From contig CAMDOM010000010.1 of the NCBI GenBank assembly GCA_945903645.1, positions 1-64,000 on the forward strand: a stretch of 64,000 nt of DNA, given 5' to 3'. The notes beneath the pieces were generated by a model. It was not told the origin of the DNA. It saw nothing but the letters and a program-made list of their open reading frames with translations, and ran no database searches. The DNA comes from Chryseobacterium gleum (GTDB lineage: Bacteria > Bacteroidota > Bacteroidia > UBA10329). Positions 36,004-43,718 of this stretch are shown in pieces. Every line of letters begins with the position of its first letter. The first letter of the stretch is position 1. Position numbers and translations under genes: made by a program.

Positions 36004-37278
36004 ATGAGAATACTAATCCGCAACGCCTACATTATAAATCCAGCTTCGTCCCATCATGCCACTAGTAAAGATGTGTTGATTGAGGATGGAATAATCACCA
36101 AAATTGACAATTCCATTGATGTTATTGAAGTAGATGAATTGGTAGAAGGCGAAGGCATTTATGTTTCGGCAGGCTGGGTTGACCTCTTCGCCACTATTGG
36201 CGATCCTGGTTTGGAACATCGCGAAACCATAGCTTCTGGATTAGATGCTGCTGCAAATGGTGGATTTACTAAAGTTGTGATTTCGCCCGATGTGTTGCCC
36301 ACTGCCGATAGCAAAAGTGGAATCGAATATCTGCGGAAACAAGCTACCGGGCACATTGTAGATGCCTTGCCGCTTGGGGCTATTACCAAAAAGCTGCACG
36401 GCAAAGAATTGGCCGAGATGTATGATATGGTGAATTCAGGAGCAGCGGGTGTAAGTAACGCCAAACACACCATTGCTGATGCAAAAGTGATGCAAGTGGC
36501 CATGCAATATGGCAAAGGGTTAAACGTGCCATTTTACAGTTTTACTGAAGATGAACGCTTGGCGCATGGCGGCCAGATGCACGAAGGTGTGGTGAGCACC
36601 ATGCTTGGCTTGAAAGGAATTCCCGCTTTGGCTGAGGAATTGGCCGTAACCCGCGATTTGTATTTGGCGCGCTACACCGAATCGCCCATCCATTTTTCGC
36701 ATATCACTACTGCTGGTTCTGTTGCCCTAATTCGCGAGGCAAAAGCACAAGGAATAAGTGTTACTGCAAGTGTGCCAGCACATCATCTTGCCTTGCTAGA
36801 CGACAGCATTCAGGATTTTGATAGCAACTATAAAGTTCAACCGCCCTTGCGCGATGCCAGTCATGTCAATGCATTGTTGGAAGGTTTGAAAGATGGCACG
36901 TTGGATGCCATTATCTCCGACCACGAACCTTTAGAGTCGGAAGTGAAAATAATGGAATTCGGTCAGGCAAAACCAGGAATTACCACCTTAGAAACTCTAT
37001 TCCCATTAATAATAAAAGCAGCTGCAGGAAGAATTCCCTTGGAAGTTTTGATAGAGAAACTAACCACTGGTCCGCGTAAAGTTTTGGGGTTGAAACAGCC
37101 CGTAATTGCAGAAAACGAACCCGCTGAACTCACCTTGTTTGCCCCAGAAATGGTCTGGAACTACAACGAAACTACTGCCAGTTCGTTATCATCGAATACT
37201 CCATTTTGGAATACAGAAATTGTAGGACAAGCCTTCGCAGTGATTAACCACGGTGCCATTGCATTCTCAAAAGCGTAA
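36004..37278 (+). CDS. Dihydroorotase homologue lacking the metal-binding HxH motif
   Basis: A 424-residue protein with overall dihydroorotase (amidohydrolase) fold and order of blocks. However the DxHxHxR metal motif is replaced by VDLFATIGDPGLEHRE: both metal histidines and the following arginine are lost, and the late DHxPH motif reads SDHEPL. Only scattered residues such as SHITTAGS and VPAHHLALLDD remain. It is therefore probably not a hydrolase; similar non-catalytic PyrC-like proteins occur in Bacteroidota and may act as partners of aspartate carbamoyltransferase or of BatA. It is transcribed with the BatA-like gene (two bases apart), a conserved-looking link worth noting. Confidence 0.85.
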   Translation: MRILIRNAYIINPASSHHATSKDVLIEDGIITKIDNSIDVIEVDELVEGEGIYVSAGWVDLFATIGDPGLEHRETIASGLDAAANGGFTKVVISPDVLPTADSKSGIEYLRKQATGHIVDALPLGAITKKLHGKELAEMYDMVNSGAAGVSNAKHTIADAKVMQVAMQYGKGLNVPFYSFTEDERLAHGGQMHEGVVSTMLGLKGIPALAEELAVTRDLYLARYTESPIHFSHITTAGSVALIREAKAQGISVTASVPAHHLALLDDSIQDFDSNYKVQPPLRDASHVNALLEGLKDGTLDAIISDHEPLESEVKIMEFGQAKPGITTLETLFPLIIKAAAGRIPLEVLIEKLTTGPRKVLGLKQPVIAENEPAELTLFAPEMVWNYNETTASSLSSNTPFWNTEIVGQAFAVINHGAIAFSKA

Positions 37279-37309
37279 CGGATTTAGCACCGTTTAACCG
37301 AAAAGTAGG

Positions 37310-37972
37310 TTACGACAACGCTTTCGTTTTTGCCTTTAAATTGCTTGCATAGTATTTACAGAAAGCGGTAAGTCCGCACGCTGTGCACTTTGGGTTTCGA
37401 GCCACGCAAGTGTAGCGCCCATGCAGTATGAGCCAATGATGGGCCGTGGCAATATACTTTTCGGGGATATGCTTCACCAACTGTTGCTCGGTAGCCAACG
37501 GTGTTTTGGCATTTGCAGTAAGTCCCAATCGCTCTGAAACCCGAAAAACGTGGGTATCTACGGCCATTGTTGGTTTATCGTAAACAACCGAAGCAATCAC
37601 ATTGGCTGTTTTGCGCCCCACACCTGGCATCTTTTGCAATTGGTCCACATCCGCAGGAACAACGCTCCCAAAATCATGCACAAGCATGTGCGCCATTCCG
37701 ACCAAATGCTTGGCCTTGTTGTTGGGATAGCTGACACTTCTGATGTACTGAAAAACCTCATCCACCGAAGCATTTGCAAGGCTTTCGGCATCAGGAAACT
37801 GCATAAAAAGTTGGCGCGTCACGATATTCACCCGTTTATCGGTGCATTGTGCCGAAAGGATAACCGCCACAAGCAACTCAAAAGGATTACGGTATTCCAA
37901 CTCCGTTTCGGCAACGGGCATGTTCGTAAGGAAATACTCTATTACCCGTTCGTAGCGTTCTTTCTTGGTCAT
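37310..37972 (-). CDS. nth: Endonuclease III
   Basis: A 220-residue DNA glycosylase/AP lyase of base-excision repair, removing oxidised pyrimidines. The helix-hairpin-helix reads LQKMPGVGRKTANVI, with catalytic K121; the second catalytic residue is D139 in MAVDTHVFRV. The C-terminal [4Fe-4S] cluster loop has C189-x6-C196-x2-C199-x5-C205. Length and order are normal. It converges with the dihydroorotase-like gene (31 bases apart) and diverges from the methyltransferase gene that starts at 38063. Confidence 0.95.
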   Translation of the reverse strand: MTKKERYERVIEYFLTNMPVAETELEYRNPFELLVAVILSAQCTDKRVNIVTRQLFMQFPDAESLANASVDEVFQYIRSVSYPNNKAKHLVGMAHMLVHDFGSVVPADVDQLQKMPGVGRKTANVIASVVYDKPTMAVDTHVFRVSERLGLTANAKTPLATEQQLVKHIPEKYIATAHHWLILHGRYTCVARNPKCTACGLTAFCKYYASNLKAKTKALS

Positions 37973-38062
37973 GGGTGCAAAAGTCGGTTATTGCCCAATG
38001 AGAAAGTGAATTTGGGAAATTGAAATTTCGAATACGGCTTTGTAATTACCTTCACCGTTGCA

Positions 38063-38764
38063 ATGGATTACAAGAGAAAAAGGCGGCTATCGTGGTTGGA
38101 TTATCTCCTCTACTCTATTCGAAAACGCGGCCTTTTTCGGACGTGTTTCATGGGCTATAGCGAATGGCGAAAAGAGCAGCAGCTTGGCATTCATACGTTT
38201 GGGACTGCATCTTCCAATCAACTTTCTATAGTGTGTGATGGTGGCGAAGGAGGCCACTTATACCAACCTTCAAGTTCGGTTTTGTTTGTTAAAGCCATTG
38301 CAGCATTGCCTATACAACCAGAAGATTCCGTTTTTCTAGATGTTGGTTCGGGCAAAGGACGCGTGCTTGTGTTGGCAGCAGAGGCTGGATTCAGAAAGGT
38401 CGTTGGCATTGAATACGCAGCCGAACTTTGCGATATTGCCCAGGTCAACATTGAAAAAGTACGTTCCCGCTTTAGCAATACCACCTTCGAACTGCACGAA
38501 GGCGATGCCATTGCATTTGGATTACCCGAGGATGTAAACGTGGTGTATTTGTTCAATCCTTTTGACGAAGCTACTTTGCTGCGGTGGATTGCAATAATCA
38601 TCCAACAAATTGAACGAACCGTGCATATTATCTACATGCATCCCGCTTTTCATGAAGCGCTAATTCACTCAACCCCTGTCTTATCTATAACTCAAAGTTC
38701 ACCCGACAAGGAGTTTGTCATCTATTCCTTAGATCCAAAAACTACTCTGCAGGAACTTGCATAA
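38063..38764 (+). CDS. Class I SAM-dependent methyltransferase
   Basis: A 233-residue methyltransferase with no signal peptide. Motif I is FLDVGSGKGRVLVLAAEAG (D93), followed by the acidic residue in VVGIEYAAELC (motif II), and VNVVYLFNPFDEATLL (motif IV). The N-terminal 65 residues are basic and have no known domain. The substrate is unknown. Its last 23 bases overlap, tail to tail, the end of the minus-strand gene that spans 38742-39113. It is preceded by TACCTTCA, a degenerate -7-like box 9 bases before the ATG. Confidence 0.78.
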   Translation: MDYKRKRRLSWLDYLLYSIRKRGLFRTCFMGYSEWRKEQQLGIHTFGTASSNQLSIVCDGGEGGHLYQPSSSVLFVKAIAALPIQPEDSVFLDVGSGKGRVLVLAAEAGFRKVVGIEYAAELCDIAQVNIEKVRSRFSNTTFELHEGDAIAFGLPEDVNVVYLFNPFDEATLLRWIAIIIQQIERTVHIIYMHPAFHEALIHSTPVLSITQSSPDKEFVIYSLDPKTTLQELA

Positions 38765-39113
38765 TTGCGGCTTGTTCCATCTGCTGCGCCAAAGTCCAAC
38801 TATCAGTTACCGTAGTTTCGAGCCAAAGCTTTCCAGAAAGGCGAAACACTTGCGCATACAGGCCAAACTTATCCTGAAACGCGCTTTCAACTTGCGCTAC
38901 GGTCATATCAGCTGTGATTACCAAATCGCCACTGGTGTGTTTGGTGCGCAATGATTGAAGTGATGTGTTGTTTGGAATAAGTTCACTCTTATTTGAACCT
39001 TTTCCCGATTTGTGTGGCGCAACAAAAAACTCAAGCTTCAAAAACTCAAAAGCTACCATAAACTCTTGTTTTACATGGTTGATTGTGCGGGTATCATCAA
39101 TGTGAATTTTCAT
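38742..39113 (-). CDS. Conserved cytoplasmic protein, unknown
   Basis: A 123-residue protein with no signal peptide or membrane helix. The pattern is of a conserved uncharacterised Bacteroidota family: an N-terminal MKIHIDDTRTINHVKQEF, the middle LKLEFFVAPHKSGKGS, a segment ITADMTVAQVESAFQDKFG, and the end RLSGKLWLETTVTDSWTLA. The two beta/helix repeats look like a small alpha-beta sandwich. No enzymatic residue set is recognised. Its 3' end overlaps the 3' end of the methyltransferase gene by 23 bases; transcripts from the two genes would be antisense there. Confidence 0.75.
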   Translation of the reverse strand: MKIHIDDTRTINHVKQEFMVAFEFLKLEFFVAPHKSGKGSNKSELIPNNTSLQSLRTKHTSGDLVITADMTVAQVESAFQDKFGLYAQVFRLSGKLWLETTVTDSWTLAQQMEQAAIMQVPAE

Positions 39114-39257
39114 TTTGGTAAGTTGTTTGAAGTTTTAGCAAGGATAGTATGCCCTTGGGGATAGCAAACTGACAAACACCATATGTAAAAATGACCAAAG
39201 TCACAGTTTCAAATACAAACCAGCAATTACGTAGCGAAAGAAGCCCTGCCAAAAAGG

Positions 39258-39265
39258 TAACTTTG
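39258..39265 (+). promoter_or_regulatory. Putative -7 box TAACTTTG
   Basis: TAACTTTG fits TAnnTTTG and lies 23 bases before the ATG at 39289. No -33 TTG at the expected distance is seen. Confidence 0.35.
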
Positions 39266-39288
39266 CCCGGAAATCAATTCAACGCTGA

Positions 39289-39822
39289 ATGTCGAACATC
39301 CTTCTAGTGCTTTTAGAAATTCTGAAATATGTGTTGCCCGCAGCTATTGTTGCTGCCACGTCCTATTTTCTGATCAAACAGTTTTTGGATGCTAAAAGCA
39401 AGCAAACTCTGCTTGAACTTCGACTTAAAAATAGGCAAGACCTCCTTCCTACCAAATTCCAAGCGTATGAACGGTTATTGCTTTTTCTAGAACGCTGCGA
39501 ACCTGCTAACCTCCTTTTGCGCGTACATCGTCCTGGCATGAGTGCAGAGTTTCTTCAAGCAGAACTTTTACGCACCATTCGCGAAGAATACGAACACAAT
39601 TTGACGCAACAACTGTACGTGTCTACCCCAACGTGGAAAATGGTGCAAGAAGCCAAAGACACCACCCTTCAATTGGTGCGCATTGCCAATTCGCGGATGG
39701 GAAAAACCTCTACAGGAATTGATTTAAGCAGTGTGATATTTGAGATTATAGAGAAATCTGGAGCATCACCCACCCAAGGTGCTATTGATGCCTTGAAGCA
39801 AGAAGCCCGAGAGTTGCTTTAA
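39289..39822 (+). CDS. Membrane-anchored conserved protein, unknown
   Basis: A 177-residue protein with one N-terminal membrane helix (about 5-27, EILKYVLPAAIVAATSYFLI) and a long helical cytoplasmic part (about 30-177). The recurring block LKNRQDLLPTKFQAYERLLLF and LLRVHRPGMSAEFLQAELL is conserved in uncharacterised Bacteroidota proteins that I remember only as a DUF family. No catalytic motif is seen. It converges with meaB, which ends five bases away on the other strand. Function cannot be inferred. Confidence 0.68.
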   Translation: MSNILLVLLEILKYVLPAAIVAATSYFLIKQFLDAKSKQTLLELRLKNRQDLLPTKFQAYERLLLFLERCEPANLLLRVHRPGMSAEFLQAELLRTIREEYEHNLTQQLYVSTPTWKMVQEAKDTTLQLVRIANSRMGKTSTGIDLSSVIFEIIEKSGASPTQGAIDALKQEARELL

Positions 39823-39826
39823 CTAT

Positions 39827-40813
39827 TCACCGCAACGCATTCCACGTTTTTACGAGTTGTTGCGCGGCATCAAAAGGACTCATTTTACCCGTATTCACCA
39901 AAGCTCGCAGTAAAGTAAGTTTGCTCTTCACCTGCGTTTGCTGCATTAGCGAATGCAACAGTTCTTCTTCAATGGCTTTATCCAACCATTGATTGCTCTG
40001 CTCCTTTCGGTGCTCTTCCAAATAGCCATTCAGCGCTATAAGTCGAAAATATTCGTCCATTTTTGAAGCAATCGCCTCGAAACCCTGTGCGTTTATGGAC
40101 GAACAACTCAACACTGGAACTGTCCATCCGCTTGGTTTTGCTGGAAACAAATGCAAGGCATGATGATACGATGCTTTAGCAATAGCAGTTTGTGTGGCAT
40201 TATATCCATCGTCTTTATTGATAATCACCAAATCGGCCATTTCCATAATGCCACGTTTTATTCCCTGCAATTCGTCACCAGCAGCGGCCAGCACAAGCAG
40301 AATAAACATATCTACCATGGCATGCACCGCAGTTTCTGACTGACCAACACCCACGGTTTCGATAAGGATGGTATCGTAGCCCGCAGCTTCGCAAAGGGTT
40401 ATGGTTTCTTTGGTTCTGCGCGCCACTCCACCCAACGAACCACTAGAAGGTGTAGGCCGAATGAAGGCATTGGGATGGGCTGACAGGCGGTCCATTCGCG
40501 TTTTATCTCCCAAAATGCTGCCCTTTCCAATTTCACTGCTTGGGTCCACGGCCAACACTGCCACGTGCTTTCCCGAATCGGCCAGTAGTGTTCCAAACGT
40601 ATCTATAAACGTGCTTTTCCCCACTCCAGGAACGCCTGTAATTCCAATGCGTTGGCTGCTTTTAGCACTACCACCACAACGGCCCATGAGCTCTGCTGCA
40701 AGGCTGCGATGCTGTTCCAGATTACTTTCTACCAACGTGATAGCGCGACCAAGGGCCACTCTATCGCCTTGGCAAAGTGCTTCATATAGCTTCGAAATAT
40801 CTACGCGTTGCAT
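39827..40813 (-). CDS. meaB: Methylmalonyl-CoA mutase-associated GTPase
   Basis: A 328-residue G3E P-loop GTPase that guards and loads the cobalamin cofactor of methylmalonyl-CoA mutase (a MeaB/ArgK protein). Walker A is GITGVPGVGKST (GVPGVGKS at residues 60-67), the switch and Walker B region is ILIETVGVGQSE, and the guanine motif is NKDD; VDPSSEIGKGSILGDKTRM is also characteristic. The frame runs 29 codons further upstream, but a strong terminator for the OmpA gene lies in that stretch (40866-40898), so the ATG at 40813 is the real start. The mutase genes are not in this window. Confidence 0.94.
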   Translation of the reverse strand: MQRVDISKLYEALCQGDRVALGRAITLVESNLEQHRSLAAELMGRCGGSAKSSQRIGITGVPGVGKSTFIDTFGTLLADSGKHVAVLAVDPSSEIGKGSILGDKTRMDRLSAHPNAFIRPTPSSGSLGGVARRTKETITLCEAAGYDTILIETVGVGQSETAVHAMVDMFILLVLAAAGDELQGIKRGIMEMADLVIINKDDGYNATQTAIAKASYHHALHLFPAKPSGWTVPVLSCSSINAQGFEAIASKMDEYFRLIALNGYLEEHRKEQSNQWLDKAIEEELLHSLMQQTQVKSKLTLLRALVNTGKMSPFDAAQQLVKTWNALR

Positions 40814-40865
40814 CTCTGCGAAATTAAAAGAAGGAGCGTATTGAATTCTAATCTGGATGGGTTGC

Positions 40866-40898
40866 AAAAAGAAAGGGCACGAAAATCGCGCCCTTTCC
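40866..40898 (-). terminator. Terminator of the OmpA lipoprotein gene
   Basis: GAAAGGGC and GCCCTTTC form an 8-base stem (plus partial CG pairs) around a short loop; on the minus strand it is followed by TTTTTGC. It lies 24 bases past the OmpA stop and before the meaB start, so it separates the two transcription units. Confidence 0.82.
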
Positions 40899-40921
40899 AA
40901 TCAAACAGATTGTATAGCTGC

Positions 40922-41770
40922 TTATTTCTTCTTCAATTCTTCTTCAATCATACCAAAAAACTGATCGAGTTTTGGCATTATGATGATGCGTGTTCTGCGA
41001 TTGGCCGAACGTCCTTCTGCAGTTTCGTTGGGTTGCAATGGCACATACTCGCTGCGACCTGCTGCGGTCATTCTGCCGGGAGCAATACCGTAGTCTTTTT
41101 GCAAGGTGCGCACCAAGGCTGTTGCTCTTTTCACGCTCAAGTCCCAGTTGTCCAGCAAATCGCCTCTGCGGAAAGCAACATTGTCGGTGTGACCTTCAAT
41201 CATCACTTCTAAGTCTGGCTTGGCTTCTACTACTTTGGCCACTTTGGCTAGCACTTCTTTAGCCCGTGCGTTGATATCGTAGCTACCGCTTTTGAAAAGG
41301 AATTTGTCGGAAATAGAAACGAATACCACTCCTTTCTCCACATTGATTTCAATGTCCTCATCGTTCATACCAACTGCTCCTTTAAGGCTAGTAACCAAAG
41401 CAATGGTTACCGAATCTTTGCGGGTAAGGGCTTCACTCAACGATTTGATGCGCAAGTCCTTTTCTTGAATGTTTTCGAGCGATTTCTCCAAGTTTTCAGC
41501 TTCTTTTCTGGTCAATGTGGCCATTTCGCCCATGCTACCCGTAAGCCTTTCGTTCATTTTGCGCAGATATTCGAGCTCTTCTGAGGTGCGCTTTTGCTCC
41601 GAAAGACAGCTTACCAATTCGCGCTGGGTACGGCCTAGGTCAGACGAATTTTTGTCGTACAACTCTTGCAAAGCTGCATAATCAGTGTCCAATTTCTTAA
41701 ACTTCTTGGAAGAAACACACGAAGAAAGTGCCACTAGTGGAAGAATGGCGATTAACAAATACTTATTCAT
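40922..41770 (-). CDS. OmpA-family peptidoglycan-binding lipoprotein
   Basis: A 282-residue lipoprotein: lipobox LVALSSC with C18, a long coiled coil (about 25-115, LDTDYAALQELYDKNSSDL), and a C-terminal OmpA/MotB domain (about 150-275) with IEGHTDNVAFRRGD and the basic NRRTRI. The aspartate and arginine in those segments bind diaminopimelate of peptidoglycan. It should tether the outer membrane to the cell wall. A helix-rich coiled coil of this length is normal in Bacteroidota relatives of Pal. A terminator follows at 40866-40898. Confidence 0.88.
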   Translation of the reverse strand: MNKYLLIAILPLVALSSCVSSKKFKKLDTDYAALQELYDKNSSDLGRTQRELVSCLSEQKRTSEELEYLRKMNERLTGSMGEMATLTRKEAENLEKSLENIQEKDLRIKSLSEALTRKDSVTIALVTSLKGAVGMNDEDIEINVEKGVVFVSISDKFLFKSGSYDINARAKEVLAKVAKVVEAKPDLEVMIEGHTDNVAFRRGDLLDNWDLSVKRATALVRTLQKDYGIAPGRMTAAGRSEYVPLQPNETAEGRSANRRTRIIIMPKLDQFFGMIEEELKKK

Positions 41771-42034
41771 TTCAAATTATTTTAAGGTGAGCCTATGCGT
41801 AGTGACGAAAAGCGAATTTACGCTCGAAAATTAGCCATGTAACAGTAACGGGACTTATTTATCAATACATCAATAAATTGATTTACAATGATTTACGATT
41901 AATAATGTCAATATCTTAGTGCTCTATGCTATTTTCTCTTCCTTAGCTAATCCGTAGTCCTAACGTTTACATTGAATGGGAAAGCAGGATAAATATTGCG
42001 CAATGGAAATACGTTTTGAAGTTACTTTTAGCAC

Positions 42035-42865
42035 GTGAAACAAGCGCTACCGTTCTTCTTTCTGCTTATGCCGTTCACTGCTTTGGCGCAAGAAGAAGAC
42101 GACTATTACGCCCCCGAACAAAAACGGGAAGTAGTGACCAAAGACCAAGTGCGCGATATATCGCGTTGGGGCCCAAAATTGGGCATTGAACTGCATGTAG
42201 CGATCGACTACAATCATTTGATGGTGCCGGGCACTATAGCAGGCGCTTTTAAGAAATCGATGGGTGGTGTGGGTATGGATGCCGGTGGTGGTATTCGGGT
42301 GCGGCTCTACCATAAATTGGCTATGGCAGGCGGTTTCAATTTTGCCATTCGCAACTTTAGTCTAAGCTATGAGGCCACCAATGGCGACACTATAAACCCC
42401 CACAATTTGGCGGTAGATGAAGATGTGACCATGTACTTCATGGGTTTTTATCACAAAACAATCTTTGAGCTCAGCCGAAAAATTCATTTGGCCTTGGCGT
42501 TTCAATACACCTGGATAAACCAATATAAAGGCCACGCTGCCGTTGAAGATTTGACCGACCCCACTATTATATATGCTCCTATGGACTTAGATCGTCCGCT
42601 GTTGGATGGATGGGAATCGACCACCGAGCAAGCCGAATTGGGTATCGAATTTGCGTATAAACTCCATATAGCCCCCGAGCTAATTATCAAGCCTTATCTT
42701 GGCTTGGGGATGGTATTTAGTCCTGCTGTGCACACGGGCTATTCGTTAGTGGGTTTATTTGGCGAAAGCGAGCAAAACCCAAACTTTGTCAACCTGCGCT
42801 TAGGCGTAATTATCGAAACGGGATTGTGGTTGGATAAACTGAAACTCCAAAGCGCTGCCCGTTAG
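42035..42865 (+). CDS. Outer-membrane beta-barrel protein, unknown
   Basis: A 276-residue exported protein: signal peptide (1-18, ending ALAQ), a polar linker (about 19-45), then alternating amphipathic strands (KLGIELHVAIDYNH, AGGFNFAIRNFSLSYEA, IHLALAFQYTWINQY), as in small outer-membrane barrels. The last residues are not a typical aromatic barrel end. The frame starts with GTG (42035), with no nearby in-frame ATG. TTTTGaagTTACTTTTA just upstream resembles a promoter. The 264-base gap before it contains AT-rich short repeats (ATCAAT-aa-ATTGAT and the palindrome ATTGCGCAAT) and no gene. Confidence 0.65.
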   Translation: MKQALPFFFLLMPFTALAQEEDDYYAPEQKREVVTKDQVRDISRWGPKLGIELHVAIDYNHLMVPGTIAGAFKKSMGGVGMDAGGGIRVRLYHKLAMAGGFNFAIRNFSLSYEATNGDTINPHNLAVDEDVTMYFMGFYHKTIFELSRKIHLALAFQYTWINQYKGHAAVEDLTDPTIIYAPMDLDRPLLDGWESTTEQAELGIEFAYKLHIAPELIIKPYLGLGMVFSPAVHTGYSLVGLFGESEQNPNFVNLRLGVIIETGLWLDKLKLQSAAR

Positions 42866-42899
42866 GCGCAAATTAAATTAACATTCCACAGTTACTAAT

Positions 42900-42922
42900 T
42901 CCTTTTTACCGCTCAAAAAGGA
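42900..42922. repeat. Inverted repeat after the beta-barrel gene
   Basis: TCCTTTTT and AAAAAGGA form a perfect 8-base stem with loop ACCGCTC, 35 bases past the barrel gene stop. It may act as a weak terminator, although the stem is AT rich. The 268-base gap up to the sigma factor otherwise holds only the short, low-quality frame 42878-43117 on the minus strand. Confidence 0.45.
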
Positions 42923-43133
42923 CATTACCCTTTGGAGGATATTGTGCTGTAAATGAAGCGTGCTGAAATTGCAAAATGAGTCGTGGCACATTTCGGAAGT
43001 AATGAGAGGTATTTTGGCTTGAATGCCGAAAAGTAATTTTGTAAAACGAATTGAGCTGATGACTAAACCTTCACTAGCAATCTGCGTATCAGTTCCAACA
43101 AATTTCCTTTTTAACACGGATTAATAGTCGCCC

Positions 43134-43718
43134 ATGTTCAGTCTGAACTCGGACAGTCGCCAACAACTAAGCGATAGGGAACTGGTAGAACGCTACCGGT
43201 ATTCGTATGACACCACCTATATGGGTGTGCTTTTTCAGCGGTATGCCCATCTTTTGTTTGGCGTGTGCATGAAGTACTTGAAAAATGATGAGCGCGCGAA
43301 AGATGCTGTAATGGAGGTGTTCGAAAAAGTGCTTACGGACATGCGCAGGCATGATGTAGAAGATTTTCGGCCTTGGATTTACACGGTTACCAAAAATCAT
43401 TGCCTTATGGGGCTTCGCAAAGAGAAGGTCCAAAACGTAAAACAGGAAGATTACACCCGATTTACACAAGAAATTATGGAAACCGAGGATGTAAGGCATC
43501 TGAACGGTATGTCGGCCATTGAAATGGATAAAAACTTGTTTGCCGCCATAGAAACCCTCAAAAATGAGCAGCAGCAATGTGTCAAATTGTACTTCTTCGA
43601 AAAGAAATCGTACGAAGAAATACAGGAGCAAACTGGATTTACCTACAATGAAGTAAAAAGTCATCTTCAAAATGGCAAACGGAATCTTCGACTACAGTTG
43701 ACAAAAGGACATGAGTAA
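43134..43718 (+). CDS. ECF-type RNA polymerase sigma factor
   Basis: A 194-residue extracytoplasmic-function sigma factor. Sigma region 2 is at about 20-90 (GVLFQRYAHLLFGVCMKYL, KDAVMEVFEKVL, PWIYTVTKNH) and region 4 at about 130-185 (IETLKNEQQQCVKLYFF, SYEEIQEQTGFTYNEVKSHL, QNGKRNLRLQL) as recognition helix. ECF sigma factors transcribe stress or envelope regulons under control of an anti-sigma factor. Its end overlaps the next gene by eight bases, so it is translated together with the TonB-domain protein that probably regulates it. Confidence 0.88.
   Translation: MFSLNSDSRQQLSDRELVERYRYSYDTTYMGVLFQRYAHLLFGVCMKYLKNDERAKDAVMEVFEKVLTDMRRHDVEDFRPWIYTVTKNHCLMGLRKEKVQNVKQEDYTRFTQEIMETEDVRHLNGMSAIEMDKNLFAAIETLKNEQQQCVKLYFFEKKSYEEIQEQTGFTYNEVKSHLQNGKRNLRLQLTKGHE

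Noticed and set aside
42878-43117. 79-residue minus-strand frame before the ECF sigma gene
   Set aside because: No family resemblance, no promoter, and it covers the terminator-like hairpin after the barrel gene.
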